This document shows positions 1 through 5,141 of a stretch of DNA of 5,903 nt, piece after piece. The notes under the pieces are model-generated. The model worked only from the letters and a program-made list of their open reading frames with translations, made no database searches and was not told the DNA's origin. The translations under genes and the position numbers were made by a program. The number at the start of each line of letters is the position of its first letter. The stretch's first letter is position 1. The stretch is from Porticoccaceae bacterium (GTDB lineage Bacteria > Pseudomonadota > Gammaproteobacteria > Pseudomonadales > Porticoccaceae), in the NCBI GenBank assembly GCA_030590275.1, contig JAUUYV010000130.1, positions 1-5,903 on the forward strand. The letters run 5' to 3'.

Positions 1-1
1 A

Positions 2-712
2 ACCCAATGCCTGGGTAGCGACTTACAGGTACCCGCCAGTGCGGAGTTTATTCTCGAAGGCTACATCGCCCCCGATGATGAAGCCGACGAAGGGCCGTTT
101 GGGGACCACACCGGTTACTACAATGAGGTCGAGCGCTTCCCGGTAATGACCATCGAGCGCATCACTCATCGCAAAGATCCCATTTATCACAGCACCTACA
201 CCGGCCGGCCACCGGATGAGCCGGCCATTCTAGGTGTCGCCCTCAACGAGGTCTTTGTGCCTTTATTACAAAAGCAATTTCCTGAAATCACCGACTTTTA
301 TTTACCACCAGAAGGCTGCTCCTACCGCTTCGCCGTGGTCACCATGAAGAAACAATACCCCGGCCATGCCAAACGGGTGATGATGGGCGTCTGGTCGTTT
401 CTCCGGCAATTTATGTATACCAAGTTTATTGTCGTCACCGACGATGATATCGATGCCCGCAACTGGGAGGATGTGATTTGGGCGATGACTACGCGCATGG
501 ACCCAGTACGAGATACGGTGATGATCGAAAACACGCCTATTGATTATCTGGACTTCGCCTCACCGGTATCGGGCCTAGGTTCCAAGATGGGGTTTGACGC
601 CACCAACAAGTGGCCTGCTGAGACACAGCGGGAGTGGGGTCGGCCGATTGAAATGACTACAGAGGTGAAAAGTCGGGTGGATGAGATATTGGCGGGCTTG
701 GGTTTGTCTTAA
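2..712 (+). CDS. ubiD: UbiD, 4-hydroxy-3-polyprenylbenzoate decarboxylase (C-terminal half, 5' end outside window)
   Basis: UbiD removes the carboxyl group from 4-hydroxy-3-polyprenylbenzoate in ubiquinone synthesis, using the prenylated flavin made by UbiX; it is a cytosolic, membrane-associated enzyme. The reading frame is open from base 2, so 236 residues are visible, roughly the last half of a family that is usually about 490 residues. Visible residues 30-40 read [11 protein letters not shown]: its Glu and Asp sit where the two acidic catalytic residues of the Fdc1/UbiD family sit (EGPFGE in Fdc1). Further family hallmarks are [61 protein letters not shown] and [16 protein letters not shown]. 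The ATG at 146 is internal, not the start. UbiX is not in the window. The gene looks intact and conserved, so it is probably the stable left flank of the accessory region. Identification is by recognition of the family sequence. Confidence 0.96.
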   Translation, partial: TQCLGSDLQVPASAEFILEGYIAPDDEADEGPFGDHTGYYNEVERFPVMTIERITHRKDPIYHSTYTGRPPDEPAILGVALNEVFVPLLQKQFPEITDFYLPPEGCSYRFAVVTMKKQYPGHAKRVMMGVWSFLRQFMYTKFIVVTDDDIDARNWEDVIWAMTTRMDPVRDTVMIENTPIDYLDFASPVSGLGSKMGFDATNKWPAETQREWGRPIEMTTEVKSRVDEILAGLGLS

Positions 713-1006
713 AATGGAACAATCGAAAACGTGCTTTCTCGAAAATCCTACCACGTGAAGCTCAGAGCTATTCGCCAAGCCCCGAATATCTCTTCAAACA
801 CCCCAGTTTTTGAGGAGGCAGTGGTTCACCTTCGTTAGCCGTCTGAAGACCCTTATGCTGTGTGTATTCACTAAAAAAACTGAATAATAGGACATCTGTT
901 AACAATTATTGGCGATATGTATTTCCATCTACAACTGTTAGGTGCCAAGAAAATTCGATTATTTATAAAAAGTTTACCAATATATGCATAAATAAATAAA
1001 ATATCT
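713..1006. other. Intergenic region between ubiD and fic, no gene seen
   Basis: No gene is supported in these 294 bases. The first part, to about 870, has mixed composition. From about 870 to the Fic start it becomes strongly AT-rich, consistent with acquired DNA or a promoter region. A weak inverted pair (ACGTG at 729-733, CACGT at 752-756) is present, but it has an 18-base loop and no T tract, so it is not a convincing ubiD terminator. The minus strand is open for some distance here, but that frame runs into ubiD and resembles no family I know. Confidence 0.6.
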
Positions 1007-1013
1007 ATGCATA
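983..1013. repeat. Two copies of the palindrome TATGCATA, 23 bases apart
   Basis: The octamer palindrome TATGCATA occurs at 983-990 and again at 1006-1013, separated by an AT-only spacer and set 23 bases apart, about two helical turns. The second copy overlaps the first possible ATG of the fic gene. The arrangement resembles a paired operator for a dimeric DNA-binding protein. The Fic protein itself carries a C-terminal winged-helix-like region, so autoregulation is possible, but nothing in the sequence proves binding. In such AT-rich DNA chance occurrence is also possible. Confidence 0.35.
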
Positions 1014-2113
1014 TGTATAGAGATATGTATAATGTTTCTATGGATGTATATAGTTTCCCGCCAAGCAACACCTTTGAATCTGTTGAAGTGCTTAAAAAGC
1101 TTGCACGGGCACATCGATATCTCGCAGAACTTAAAGGCTTGGCACGCTCCATCCCGAACGAAGGGATTTTGATAGATACCCTAACTCTCCAGGAGGCAAA
1201 AGATAGCTCGGAAGTTGAGAATATAGTTACGACCCACGATGAACTTTTCAAAGCAGGCATAGGAGACTTTAGGGGCACGCCAGCAGCAAAAGAAGTTCGT
1301 GACTACAGCGCAGCATTAAAGTTCGGTTTCAGTAGAGTTAGAAGTACGGGCTTGCTTCGATTAAACGACATTCTCGAAATGCAGGCGATTATCAAACACA
1401 ACAATGCAGGTCTAAGGCGTCTGCCAGGCACAACGCTCAAAAACGCAGATACCGACGAGGTAGTCTACGAACCCCCGCAGGATACTGGAGACATCGAGCG
1501 ACTCATGGCAGAGCTGGTCGAATATATAAACGTACCTGCAGATGACGGTTTGGATCCTCTGATTCGAATGGCACTAATGCACCATCAATTCGAGAGCATT
1601 CACCCCTTCTATGACGGAAACGGTCGGGTGGGCCGAATACTGAATATCCTCTATTTAGTGATGCACCAACTACTAGATATACCAATCTTGTACCTAAGCC
1701 GGCATATCACCAGTAACAAGAACGAGTATTACAGGCTATTGCAACTCGTCAGGGAGAGCGGCTCTTGGGAAGAGTGGGTACTTTATATTTTGGATGGCGT
1801 CGAAAGAACGGCGAAGGAAACCATTGATTTGGTACAGAAAATCAAATCCCTGATGATGTCGGCCAAAAATCAGATTCGAAATAACGCCCCGAAAATCTAT
1901 AGCCAGGATTTGTTGAACAACCTATTCCGTCACCCATACACAAAGATTTCCTATTTGATGACAGACATAGGGGTAACCAGGGTAACCGCAACAAAATACC
2001 TCGAAGAACTAGTCGATAAAGGGATACTAACAAAACAAAAAATTGGCCGTGACAATTACTACATAAACGTTGCCCTTTGCGATGTGCTAATCCGTTCATC
2101 TAACAAGCACTGA
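1007..2113 (+). CDS. Fic family protein (class II, self-inhibited, probable AMP transferase)
   Basis: Fic enzymes typically transfer AMP from ATP to a hydroxyl side chain of a target protein; the target here is unknown. The order is a Fic N-terminal domain (about residues 13-100), the Fic core (about 115-265) and a winged-helix-like tail (about 296-355). The catalytic loop is intact at 199-210, HPFYDGNGRVGR, with His199 as general base and Asp203 and Asn205 for metal and phosphate handling. An inhibitory helix motif S-x-x-x-E-N is at 67-72 (SSEVEN), before the core, which defines class II; Glu71 would block productive ATP binding. The length of 368 residues is normal for SoFic-like proteins. 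The start is uncertain: ATG codons lie at 1007, 1013, 1025 and 1040, and none has a good ribosome site. The family pattern begins near residue 16, so 1040 is also plausible. No antitoxin-like partner gene is adjacent. It could act as a regulator, toxin or defence factor. Confidence 0.93.
   Translation: MHMYRDMYNVSMDVYSFPPSNTFESVEVLKKLARAHRYLAELKGLARSIPNEGILIDTLTLQEAKDSSEVENIVTTHDELFKAGIGDFRGTPAAKEVRDYSAALKFGFSRVRSTGLLRLNDILEMQAIIKHNNAGLRRLPGTTLKNADTDEVVYEPPQDTGDIERLMAELVEYINVPADDGLDPLIRMALMHHQFESIHPFYDGNGRVGRILNILYLVMHQLLDIPILYLSRHITSNKNEYYRLLQLVRESGSWEEWVLYILDGVERTAKETIDLVQKIKSLMMSAKNQIRNNAPKIYSQDLLNNLFRHPYTKISYLMTDIGVTRVTATKYLEELVDKGILTKQKIGRDNYYINVALCDVLIRSSNKH
1028..1033 (+). promoter_or_regulatory. 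TATAAT hexamer inside the first fic start candidates
   Basis: A perfect -10 consensus, TATAAT, lies at 1028-1033. Transcription from it would begin near 1040, which is exactly the fourth candidate ATG of fic. That would produce a leaderless messenger starting MDVYSF, and would explain the absence of a ribosome binding site. No good -35 hexamer sits 17 bases upstream, and the region is AT-rich, so this may be coincidence. Confidence 0.25.
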
Positions 2114-2220
2114 ACTTCAATCGCAAGCCAATGCTCTACAACCACGCCCATACCAAGGTATTGACTGTCTTCTTCGGGTAAATTATGAGCCTTAGATAAT
2201 ATTAATGAGCAAGCCGCCAT
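2059..2220 (-). pseudogene. Possible truncated small gene downstream of ogt remnant A
   Basis: I do not recognise this gene. A minus-strand frame starts with ATG at 2220, just after the stop of ogt remnant A (2225). A purine-rich GAGGGG (plus-strand 2231-2236) lies 10 bases upstream as a possible ribosome site. The first 36 or so residues look protein-like, with segments such as SKAHNLPEEDSQYLGMG and VVVEHWLAIEV. After that the frame enters the complement of the end of fic and stops at 2059. The simplest reading is the beginning of a gene that once followed ogt and was cut off when the fic block arrived. A chance open frame is a serious alternative. Confidence 0.28.
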
Positions 2221-2224
2221 TAAG

Positions 2225-2305
2225 CTATAGCCCCTCATATGCCAGCAACCACTGGTTGGTCTCCAGGCCACCGGCAAACCCGGTCAAGAAGCCATCGCTG
2301 CCGAA
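2225..2305 (-). pseudogene. Remnant A: Ogt C-terminus with its own stop codon
   Basis: The complement of this stretch encodes [13 protein letters not shown], then ETNQWLLAYEGL and a TAG stop. Against the same segment of the intact Ogt in this window (residues 142-166), 19 of 25 residues agree by my count; the DNA is roughly three-quarters identical by eye, without gaps. Homology stops abruptly at the Gly-Ser-Asp-Gly position: the next few upstream codons contain an in-frame stop, and the PCHR active site is missing. It cannot be functional. It lies in the same orientation as ogt, about 2.4 kb away, between fic and the P450 gene. The intact 3' end including the stop suggests that this is the original end of an ogt gene displaced by inserted DNA. 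Confidence 0.82.
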
Positions 2306-2363
2306 TCTTCACAGGCTCAACCGTCCATGTGGCTCCGTTTAAGCCAAAACCGAAAATAGCTGC

Positions 2364-2392
2364 TTGATCTTTTTTCCGCCCCACGGGATAGT
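2364..2392 (+). promoter_or_regulatory. Probable promoter of the P450 gene
   Basis: TTGATC at 2364-2369 (four of six matches to the -35 consensus) and GATAGT at 2387-2392 (four of six to the -10 consensus) are separated by exactly 17 bases. Transcription would start near 2399, leaving an A-rich leader of about 40 bases before the ATG at 2438. This would give the P450 its own promoter. The prediction rests on hexamer match and spacing only. Confidence 0.4.
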
Positions 2393-2424
2393 GCACTGAC
2401 TTACAAAAAATAACAAAATAACAC

Positions 2425-2430
2425 AAGGAG
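2425..2430 (+). promoter_or_regulatory. Ribosome binding site of the P450 gene
   Basis: AAGGAG lies seven bases before the ATG at 2438, a near-ideal site that fixes the start codon. Confidence 0.85.
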
Positions 2431-2437
2431 TTTATCG

Positions 2438-3619
2438 ATGGAGTTCAACCCACTTGCCCCAGAAGTCATTGCCAACCCGTTTCCGTACTATACCCAGCTG
2501 AGAAACCAGGCCCCGATTATCTGGCTTGAAGCTTTTCAGTGCTGGGCGCTGAGTCGTTTTGACGATGTACAATTTGCACTGAAGAACCCACAGATCTTCT
2601 CGTCTTCGGTATTTACCGCTGAAGCTTTGGGCGACCTCAACCCGGTGCCGGATGTGCCCTGGATTCTCGACATGAATCCACCGGACCACACCCGCTTGCG
2701 GAAACTAGCCAATCAAGGTTTCACCCCGCGTCTGATCCACTCCCTCGAACCGCGTATCCAGGCCATTACGCAAGGGCTGATCGAAACCTTGCGCAGCCAG
2801 CCAGAGGGCGACCTCGTAGCGAGCTTATCCGGACCGCTGCCCACGACGGTGATTGCCGAGTTACTTGGCGTCGAACCTGAACGACAGGGTGATTTTAAAA
2901 TCTGGTCTGATGATGTGGTCAAAGCGACCAGCCGGCCAACTGACGAGGCCGAGCGAGCGCAGATTCAAAAGAGCGGGGCCGAGTTCAGAGCCTACTTTGA
3001 GGAGGTGATAGAACGCCGCCGGACCGAGCCCGGCGATGATGTTATTAGCGCCCTGGTAAAAGCTGAGGAAGAGAGCGAGGTCCTCACCTCAACAGAGATC
3101 CTGGCCTTAGCCGTATTGCTGCTCCTGGCTGGCAACGAGACCACAACGAATCTAATTGGCAATGCCGTGCTTACCTTGCTCGATCATCCCGAAGAAATGG
3201 CCAAAGTCCGGGCTGACCGCTCTCTGATACCGGCACTCATCGAGGAAGTCCTGCGCTACGAATCCCCCATTCAGGTGGTGTTTCGGCAAACGGCCGAGGA
3301 TGTGGAGCTGGAAAGCGGGAAGATCCCCGCTGGACAGAATGTGTTTTTGCTCCTGGGGTCAGCGAACCGAGACGAGCGCAAATTTCCTGACCCAGACCGT
3401 TTTGACATCACAAGGAACCCGTGGGATCACCTCGGCTTTGGCCATGGCATTCACCACTGCCTGGGTGCACCCTTGGGTCGTCTAGAAGCACGGATTGCAC
3501 TGGAAGCGCTCCTGTTCGACTGTCCGCCTTTCAGTCTGGCGACTGATCAAATTGCTCATATCTCATCGCTGCTCACCAGAGGGCCGCAAACACTGCCCCT
3601 GCGGTTTGAGGTGAGCTAA
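2438..3619 (+). CDS. Cytochrome P450, soluble bacterial type
   Basis: This is a heme-thiolate monooxygenase of 393 residues, the normal size for soluble bacterial P450s, with no membrane anchor. The key elements are present in order: the C-helix DHTRLRKL at 83-90 (His84 and Arg88 contact heme propionates), the I-helix oxygen-activation motif AGNETTT at 231-237, the ExxR pair Glu270/Arg273 in EEVLR, and the heme loop FGHGIHHCLG at 334-343 with Cys341 as the iron ligand. It therefore looks fully active. The overall style is that of CYP107/CYP109-like enzymes, but the substrate cannot be told. Such enzymes need a ferredoxin and ferredoxin reductase, and neither is in the window, so electrons must come from elsewhere. 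The gene has its own promoter and ribosome site, stands alone, and lies between two ogt remnants, which suggests acquired cargo. The start at 2438 is set by the ribosome site. Confidence 0.97.
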   Translation: MEFNPLAPEVIANPFPYYTQLRNQAPIIWLEAFQCWALSRFDDVQFALKNPQIFSSSVFTAEALGDLNPVPDVPWILDMNPPDHTRLRKLANQGFTPRLIHSLEPRIQAITQGLIETLRSQPEGDLVASLSGPLPTTVIAELLGVEPERQGDFKIWSDDVVKATSRPTDEAERAQIQKSGAEFRAYFEEVIERRRTEPGDDVISALVKAEEESEVLTSTEILALAVLLLLAGNETTTNLIGNAVLTLLDHPEEMAKVRADRSLIPALIEEVLRYESPIQVVFRQTAEDVELESGKIPAGQNVFLLLGSANRDERKFPDPDRFDITRNPWDHLGFGHGIHHCLGAPLGRLEARIALEALLFDCPPFSLATDQIAHISSLLTRGPQTLPLRFEVS

Positions 3620-3641
3620 GGTGAGGTTTGAGGCGAGTTAA
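3601..3641 (+). repeat. Imperfect tandem duplication across the P450 stop codon
   Basis: The last 19 bases of the P450 gene (3601-3619), including TAA, recur at 3623-3641 with 16 of 19 bases identical, offset by 22 bases. The second copy also ends in TAA but is out of frame with the gene and not translated. It records a small local duplication at the gene end; no function is implied. Confidence 0.7.
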
Positions 3642-3832
3642 AAACAGCTGGCAGCCTGGGCAGTCCCAGCATCAATGATCACCTAGTCTGTTTCCTATGT
3701 GAGGATGTTCATGTTTTTTCCATTATTATTTGAATTATCGATCAGGCGATTTTTTAATGCCCCTGTTTGTGGATTTAATTGAAGGCTACTTATTTGTGAC
3801 CGACGATTTGTCTGTCCAACGACATCCCCCCC
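3620..3832. other. Intergenic region between P450 and ogt remnant B
   Basis: No gene is supported. The stretch contains the duplicated P450 end, a short hairpin (3656-3669), an AT-rich segment at about 3705-3760 and, at its right edge, a run of ten C residues. I searched it for N-terminal or middle ogt sequence, as expected if the P450 had been inserted into a complete ogt copy, and saw none. Confidence 0.55.
3656..3669 (+). terminator. Short hairpin after the P450 gene, weak terminator candidate
   Basis: CTGGG and CCCAG form a five-pair stem around the four-base loop CAGT, 37 bases after the P450 stop codon. No T run follows, so it is not a standard intrinsic terminator. It might stabilise the 3' end of the message. 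Confidence 0.25.
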
Positions 3833-3835
3833 CCC
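3826..3835. repeat. Run of ten C residues at the edge of ogt remnant B
   Basis: Ten consecutive C residues lie at the point where similarity to the Ogt C-terminus ends. On the minus strand this is a G10 tract that adds glycines after the HEG sequence of the remnant. It is prone to slippage and may vary between isolates or be miscounted in assembly. Confidence 0.9.
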
Positions 3836-3949
3836 TCATGTATCAGCAACCACCATTTTGTATTCAGTCCCCCAGCAAAACCGGTTAATGAGCCATCACT
3901 ACCGATCACCTGGTGGCAGGGGGACATATATATCCCCTTGTTTTTAAAA
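3833..3949 (-). pseudogene. Remnant B: Ogt active-site region and C-terminus, PCHR changed to PCHQ
   Basis: The complement encodes KNKGIYMS, then [19 protein letters not shown] and [11 protein letters not shown]. Against intact Ogt residues 136-165, 25 of 30 residues agree by my count. The identical DNA word TGAGCCATCACT is shared (3889-3900 here, 4680-4691 in ogt). The acceptor cysteine codon is kept (3916-3918), but the following arginine is glutamine (codon 3910-3912). The piece lacks the N-terminal domain and most of the DNA-binding helix region and has no start codon, so it is not a working gene. Past the glycine tract the frame runs to a TAA at 3790 with no further similarity. Its right edge touches the ribosome site of the membrane-protein gene. 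It may be the 3' partner of fragment C, with the membrane-protein gene lying between them. Confidence 0.85.
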
Positions 3950-3954
3950 AAACT

Positions 3955-3958
3955 GGAG
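3955..3958 (+). promoter_or_regulatory. Ribosome binding site that selects the GTG start of the membrane protein
   Basis: GGAG lies six bases before the GTG at 3965. The upstream TTG at 3938 in the same frame falls inside ogt remnant B and has no such site, so GTG is preferred. Confidence 0.7.
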
Positions 3959-3964
3959 AACGCT

Positions 3965-4531
3965 GTGAGTCAATTCGAATTCTTTATGATAATTGTTTCC
4001 GTGCTCATCGCCATCGCAATTTCGGAACTGGTTGGCTGGTGGGGACGTCTGATACGTTCCACTGAGGCTGTTAACGTAGACCCGGTTCACCTTGGCTGGA
4101 CCGTAGCAATCCTTGTCATATGCGTTACTTACTGGATCGGCATCTGGCCTTATACGGAATACGAAATTCTCCATGTTGGCCAAATCTGGGCATTGATACT
4201 CCCCACCGTGTGTTTGATCCTCGTCGCCTATGCAATAACGCCTGACGTAGCCCAAAGTGGGAATGGCGCGTATGTTACCGAGAAGCGACGCTCCATATTC
4301 TTTACGCTAGCCGCATTTTTGGCTCTTACCATAATGGCCGACTGGATATATATAGGATTCATCCCGGCCAGTGCGCTTTCGATGTTGCTGCTGATAGGCC
4401 TCTTTATTGCCTGTGCTTTTTCATCGAAACGGTGGCTTCAGATAATTACACTTTCGGTTACCTTGCTTTTCTTTATCGGCCTGCCTGTGGTTATGGGCCT
4501 ACAGGGCTTATTTGAAAACTACCAGACTTAA
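3965..4531 (+). CDS. Six-helix membrane protein of unknown function
   Basis: I do not recognise a characterised family. From the GTG start the product has 188 residues and is strongly hydrophobic, with about six membrane segments: roughly residues 5-24, 43-61, 73-91, 109-131, 135-153 and 156-178. The first helix ends in [12 protein letters not shown], a polar and aromatic turn typical of several uncharacterised small proteobacterial membrane proteins. There is no cleavable signal peptide, no obvious metal site and no transporter signature. It would sit in the inner membrane. The TTG at 3938 would add nine residues but overlaps ogt remnant B and lacks a ribosome site. There is no room for a promoter between remnant B and the ribosome site, so its promoter must lie inside or beyond the remnant. 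The final codons and stop overlap the 15-base word shared with ogt. It converges on ogt, 73 bases away. It is a real gene judging from length, hydrophobic pattern and ribosome site. Confidence 0.78.
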   Translation: MSQFEFFMIIVSVLIAIAISELVGWWGRLIRSTEAVNVDPVHLGWTVAILVICVTYWIGIWPYTEYEILHVGQIWALILPTVCLILVAYAITPDVAQSGNGAYVTEKRRSIFFTLAAFLALTIMADWIYIGFIPASALSMLLLIGLFIACAFSSKRWLQIITLSVTLLFFIGLPVVMGLQGLFENYQT

Positions 4532-4566
4532 AGACAGACAAAAATGCCGCTCAATGCGGTCGAAAT
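4524..4566 (-). pseudogene. Fragment C: probable decayed piece of the middle of ogt
   Basis: The 15-base word AGACTTAAAGACAGA occurs at 4524-4538 and exactly again inside ogt at 4873-4887, same strand. Read on the minus strand, this stretch encodes [14 protein letters not shown], which has the same spacing as FDGRLSVFDLSLSL at residues 69-82 of Ogt. An exact 15-base match in a window this size is unlikely by chance, and the in-frame protein pattern strengthens the case. The left edge is the end of the membrane-protein gene, whose stop codon lies inside the word. The similarity outside this segment is weak, so a recombination scar or coincidence is not excluded. Confidence 0.45.
4540..4560 (-). 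terminator. Possible terminator of the alkA-ogt operon
   Basis: On the minus strand a five-pair stem (one G-T pair) with a five-base loop (plus-strand 4546-4560) is followed by ATTTTTG, about 45 bases after the ogt stop codon. The position suits an intrinsic terminator for the repair operon, but the stem is short. It overlaps fragment C. Confidence 0.4.
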
Positions 4567-4604
4567 TAAGGCGGCCCTGGTAAAGCCTAAAGAATCTGAG
4601 CTTC

Positions 4605-5117
4605 TTAACACTTAAGTGGGAGGCCCTCATGCTCAAGCAGCCAACGCTTGGTATCCAGGCCGCCAGCAAAGCCAGTAAGTGAGCCATCACTGCCAATGAT
4701 GCGATGGCAGGGTATAACGATGGGAATTTTATTTTTATTATTGGCCATACCTATGGCTCGCGAGGCCTTTGGCTTGCCGATTGCCACAGCGATGTCTTTG
4801 TAGCTAGCCGTCGCGCCATAGCTAATTTTTTGCAGTTGCCCCCAGACACCTTTCTGGAAGGCAGTGCCGTTAAGACTTAAAGACAGATCAAACACGCTTA
4901 GCCGACCATCGAAGTACGCCTGTAACTGATCAATTGCCTGCTCTATAAATTTGTTAGCCTCCCCACTCGCTGGCGGTAAGGCAGAGGCGTTATTGGGAAA
5001 GCGTATTTCTTCGATGCCTTTTTCATCAGCAATGATGGTCAAACGACCAATAGGGCTTTCCATCACTGCAATACATTTGTCTATTTGTTGGCTTATTTCA
5101 GGTATGGTTTTCGACAT
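4605..5117 (-). CDS. ogt: Methylated-DNA-[protein]-cysteine S-methyltransferase
   Basis: Ogt repairs O6-alkylguanine and O4-alkylthymine in DNA by transferring the alkyl group to its own cysteine, a single-turnover suicide reaction in the cytosol. The 170-residue product is full length for the family. The N-terminal domain (about 15-80) opens with SPIGRLTIIAD; the DNA-binding domain (about 85-165) contains the helix-turn-helix with SRAIGMANNKNK and Arg120 as the likely base-flipping finger; the active site is PCHR at 136-139 with Cys137 as acceptor; [13 protein letters not shown] follows at 142-154. The start at 5117 is preceded by GGGAGAG, with nine bases between GGAG and the ATG. An internal Met19 before SPIG would match shorter homologues, so about 18 N-terminal residues are less certain. 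It lies 24 bases after alkA and is probably co-transcribed with it. Pieces of related sequence occur at 2225-2305, 3833-3949 and about 4524-4566. Confidence 0.96.
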   Translation of the reverse strand: MSKTIPEISQQIDKCIAVMESPIGRLTIIADEKGIEEIRFPNNASALPPASGEANKFIEQAIDQLQAYFDGRLSVFDLSLSLNGTAFQKGVWGQLQKISYGATASYKDIAVAIGKPKASRAIGMANNKNKIPIVIPCHRIIGSDGSLTGFAGGLDTKRWLLEHEGLPLKC

Positions 5118-5141
5118 GCCGGTTCTCTCCCATATTCTTGA

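Larger units (their letters stand above)
2306..2437. other. P450 leader region
   Basis: This stretch from the edge of ogt remnant A to the P450 start holds no gene. It contains a plausible sigma-70-type promoter and a strong ribosome binding site for the P450, given as separate entries. Its last 40 bases are very A-rich, which favours an unstructured leader. Confidence 0.6.

Noticed and set aside
146..148. ATG as the start of UbiD
   Set aside because: The frame is open from base 2 and contains the catalytic EGPFGD segment upstream of this ATG.
575..900. Minus-strand open stretch after ubiD
   Set aside because: It runs antisense into ubiD, has no good start or ribosome site, and shows no recognisable domain.
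2235..2426. Minus-strand open frame of 63 residues across the P450 leader
   Set aside because: It is out of frame with the Ogt similarity of remnant A, covers the P450 promoter and ribosome site, and resembles nothing.
3720..3757. Hairpin ATCG-CGAT followed by six T residues as a P450 terminator
   Set aside because: The stem has only four pairs and lies about 120 bases past the stop codon, which is too weak to call.
2231..3840. Integron-type attC sites flanking the P450
   Set aside because: The repeats are clearly coding-derived ogt ends, and I saw no core-site pairs or folding pattern of attC.
3938..3964. TTG start extending the membrane protein by nine residues
   Set aside because: It lies within ogt remnant B and has no ribosome site, whereas GTG at 3965 has GGAG six bases upstream.
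4552..4560. Resemblance to the Haemophilus DNA uptake sequence
   Set aside because: CAATGCGGT differs from AAGTGCGGT, and I noticed no other copy in the window.
4508..4696. Minus-strand open frame of 62 residues overlapping the ogt end
   Set aside because: It is not a gene. Most of it is an alternate frame of ogt, and only its FD...LSLSL part is of interest, reported as fragment C.
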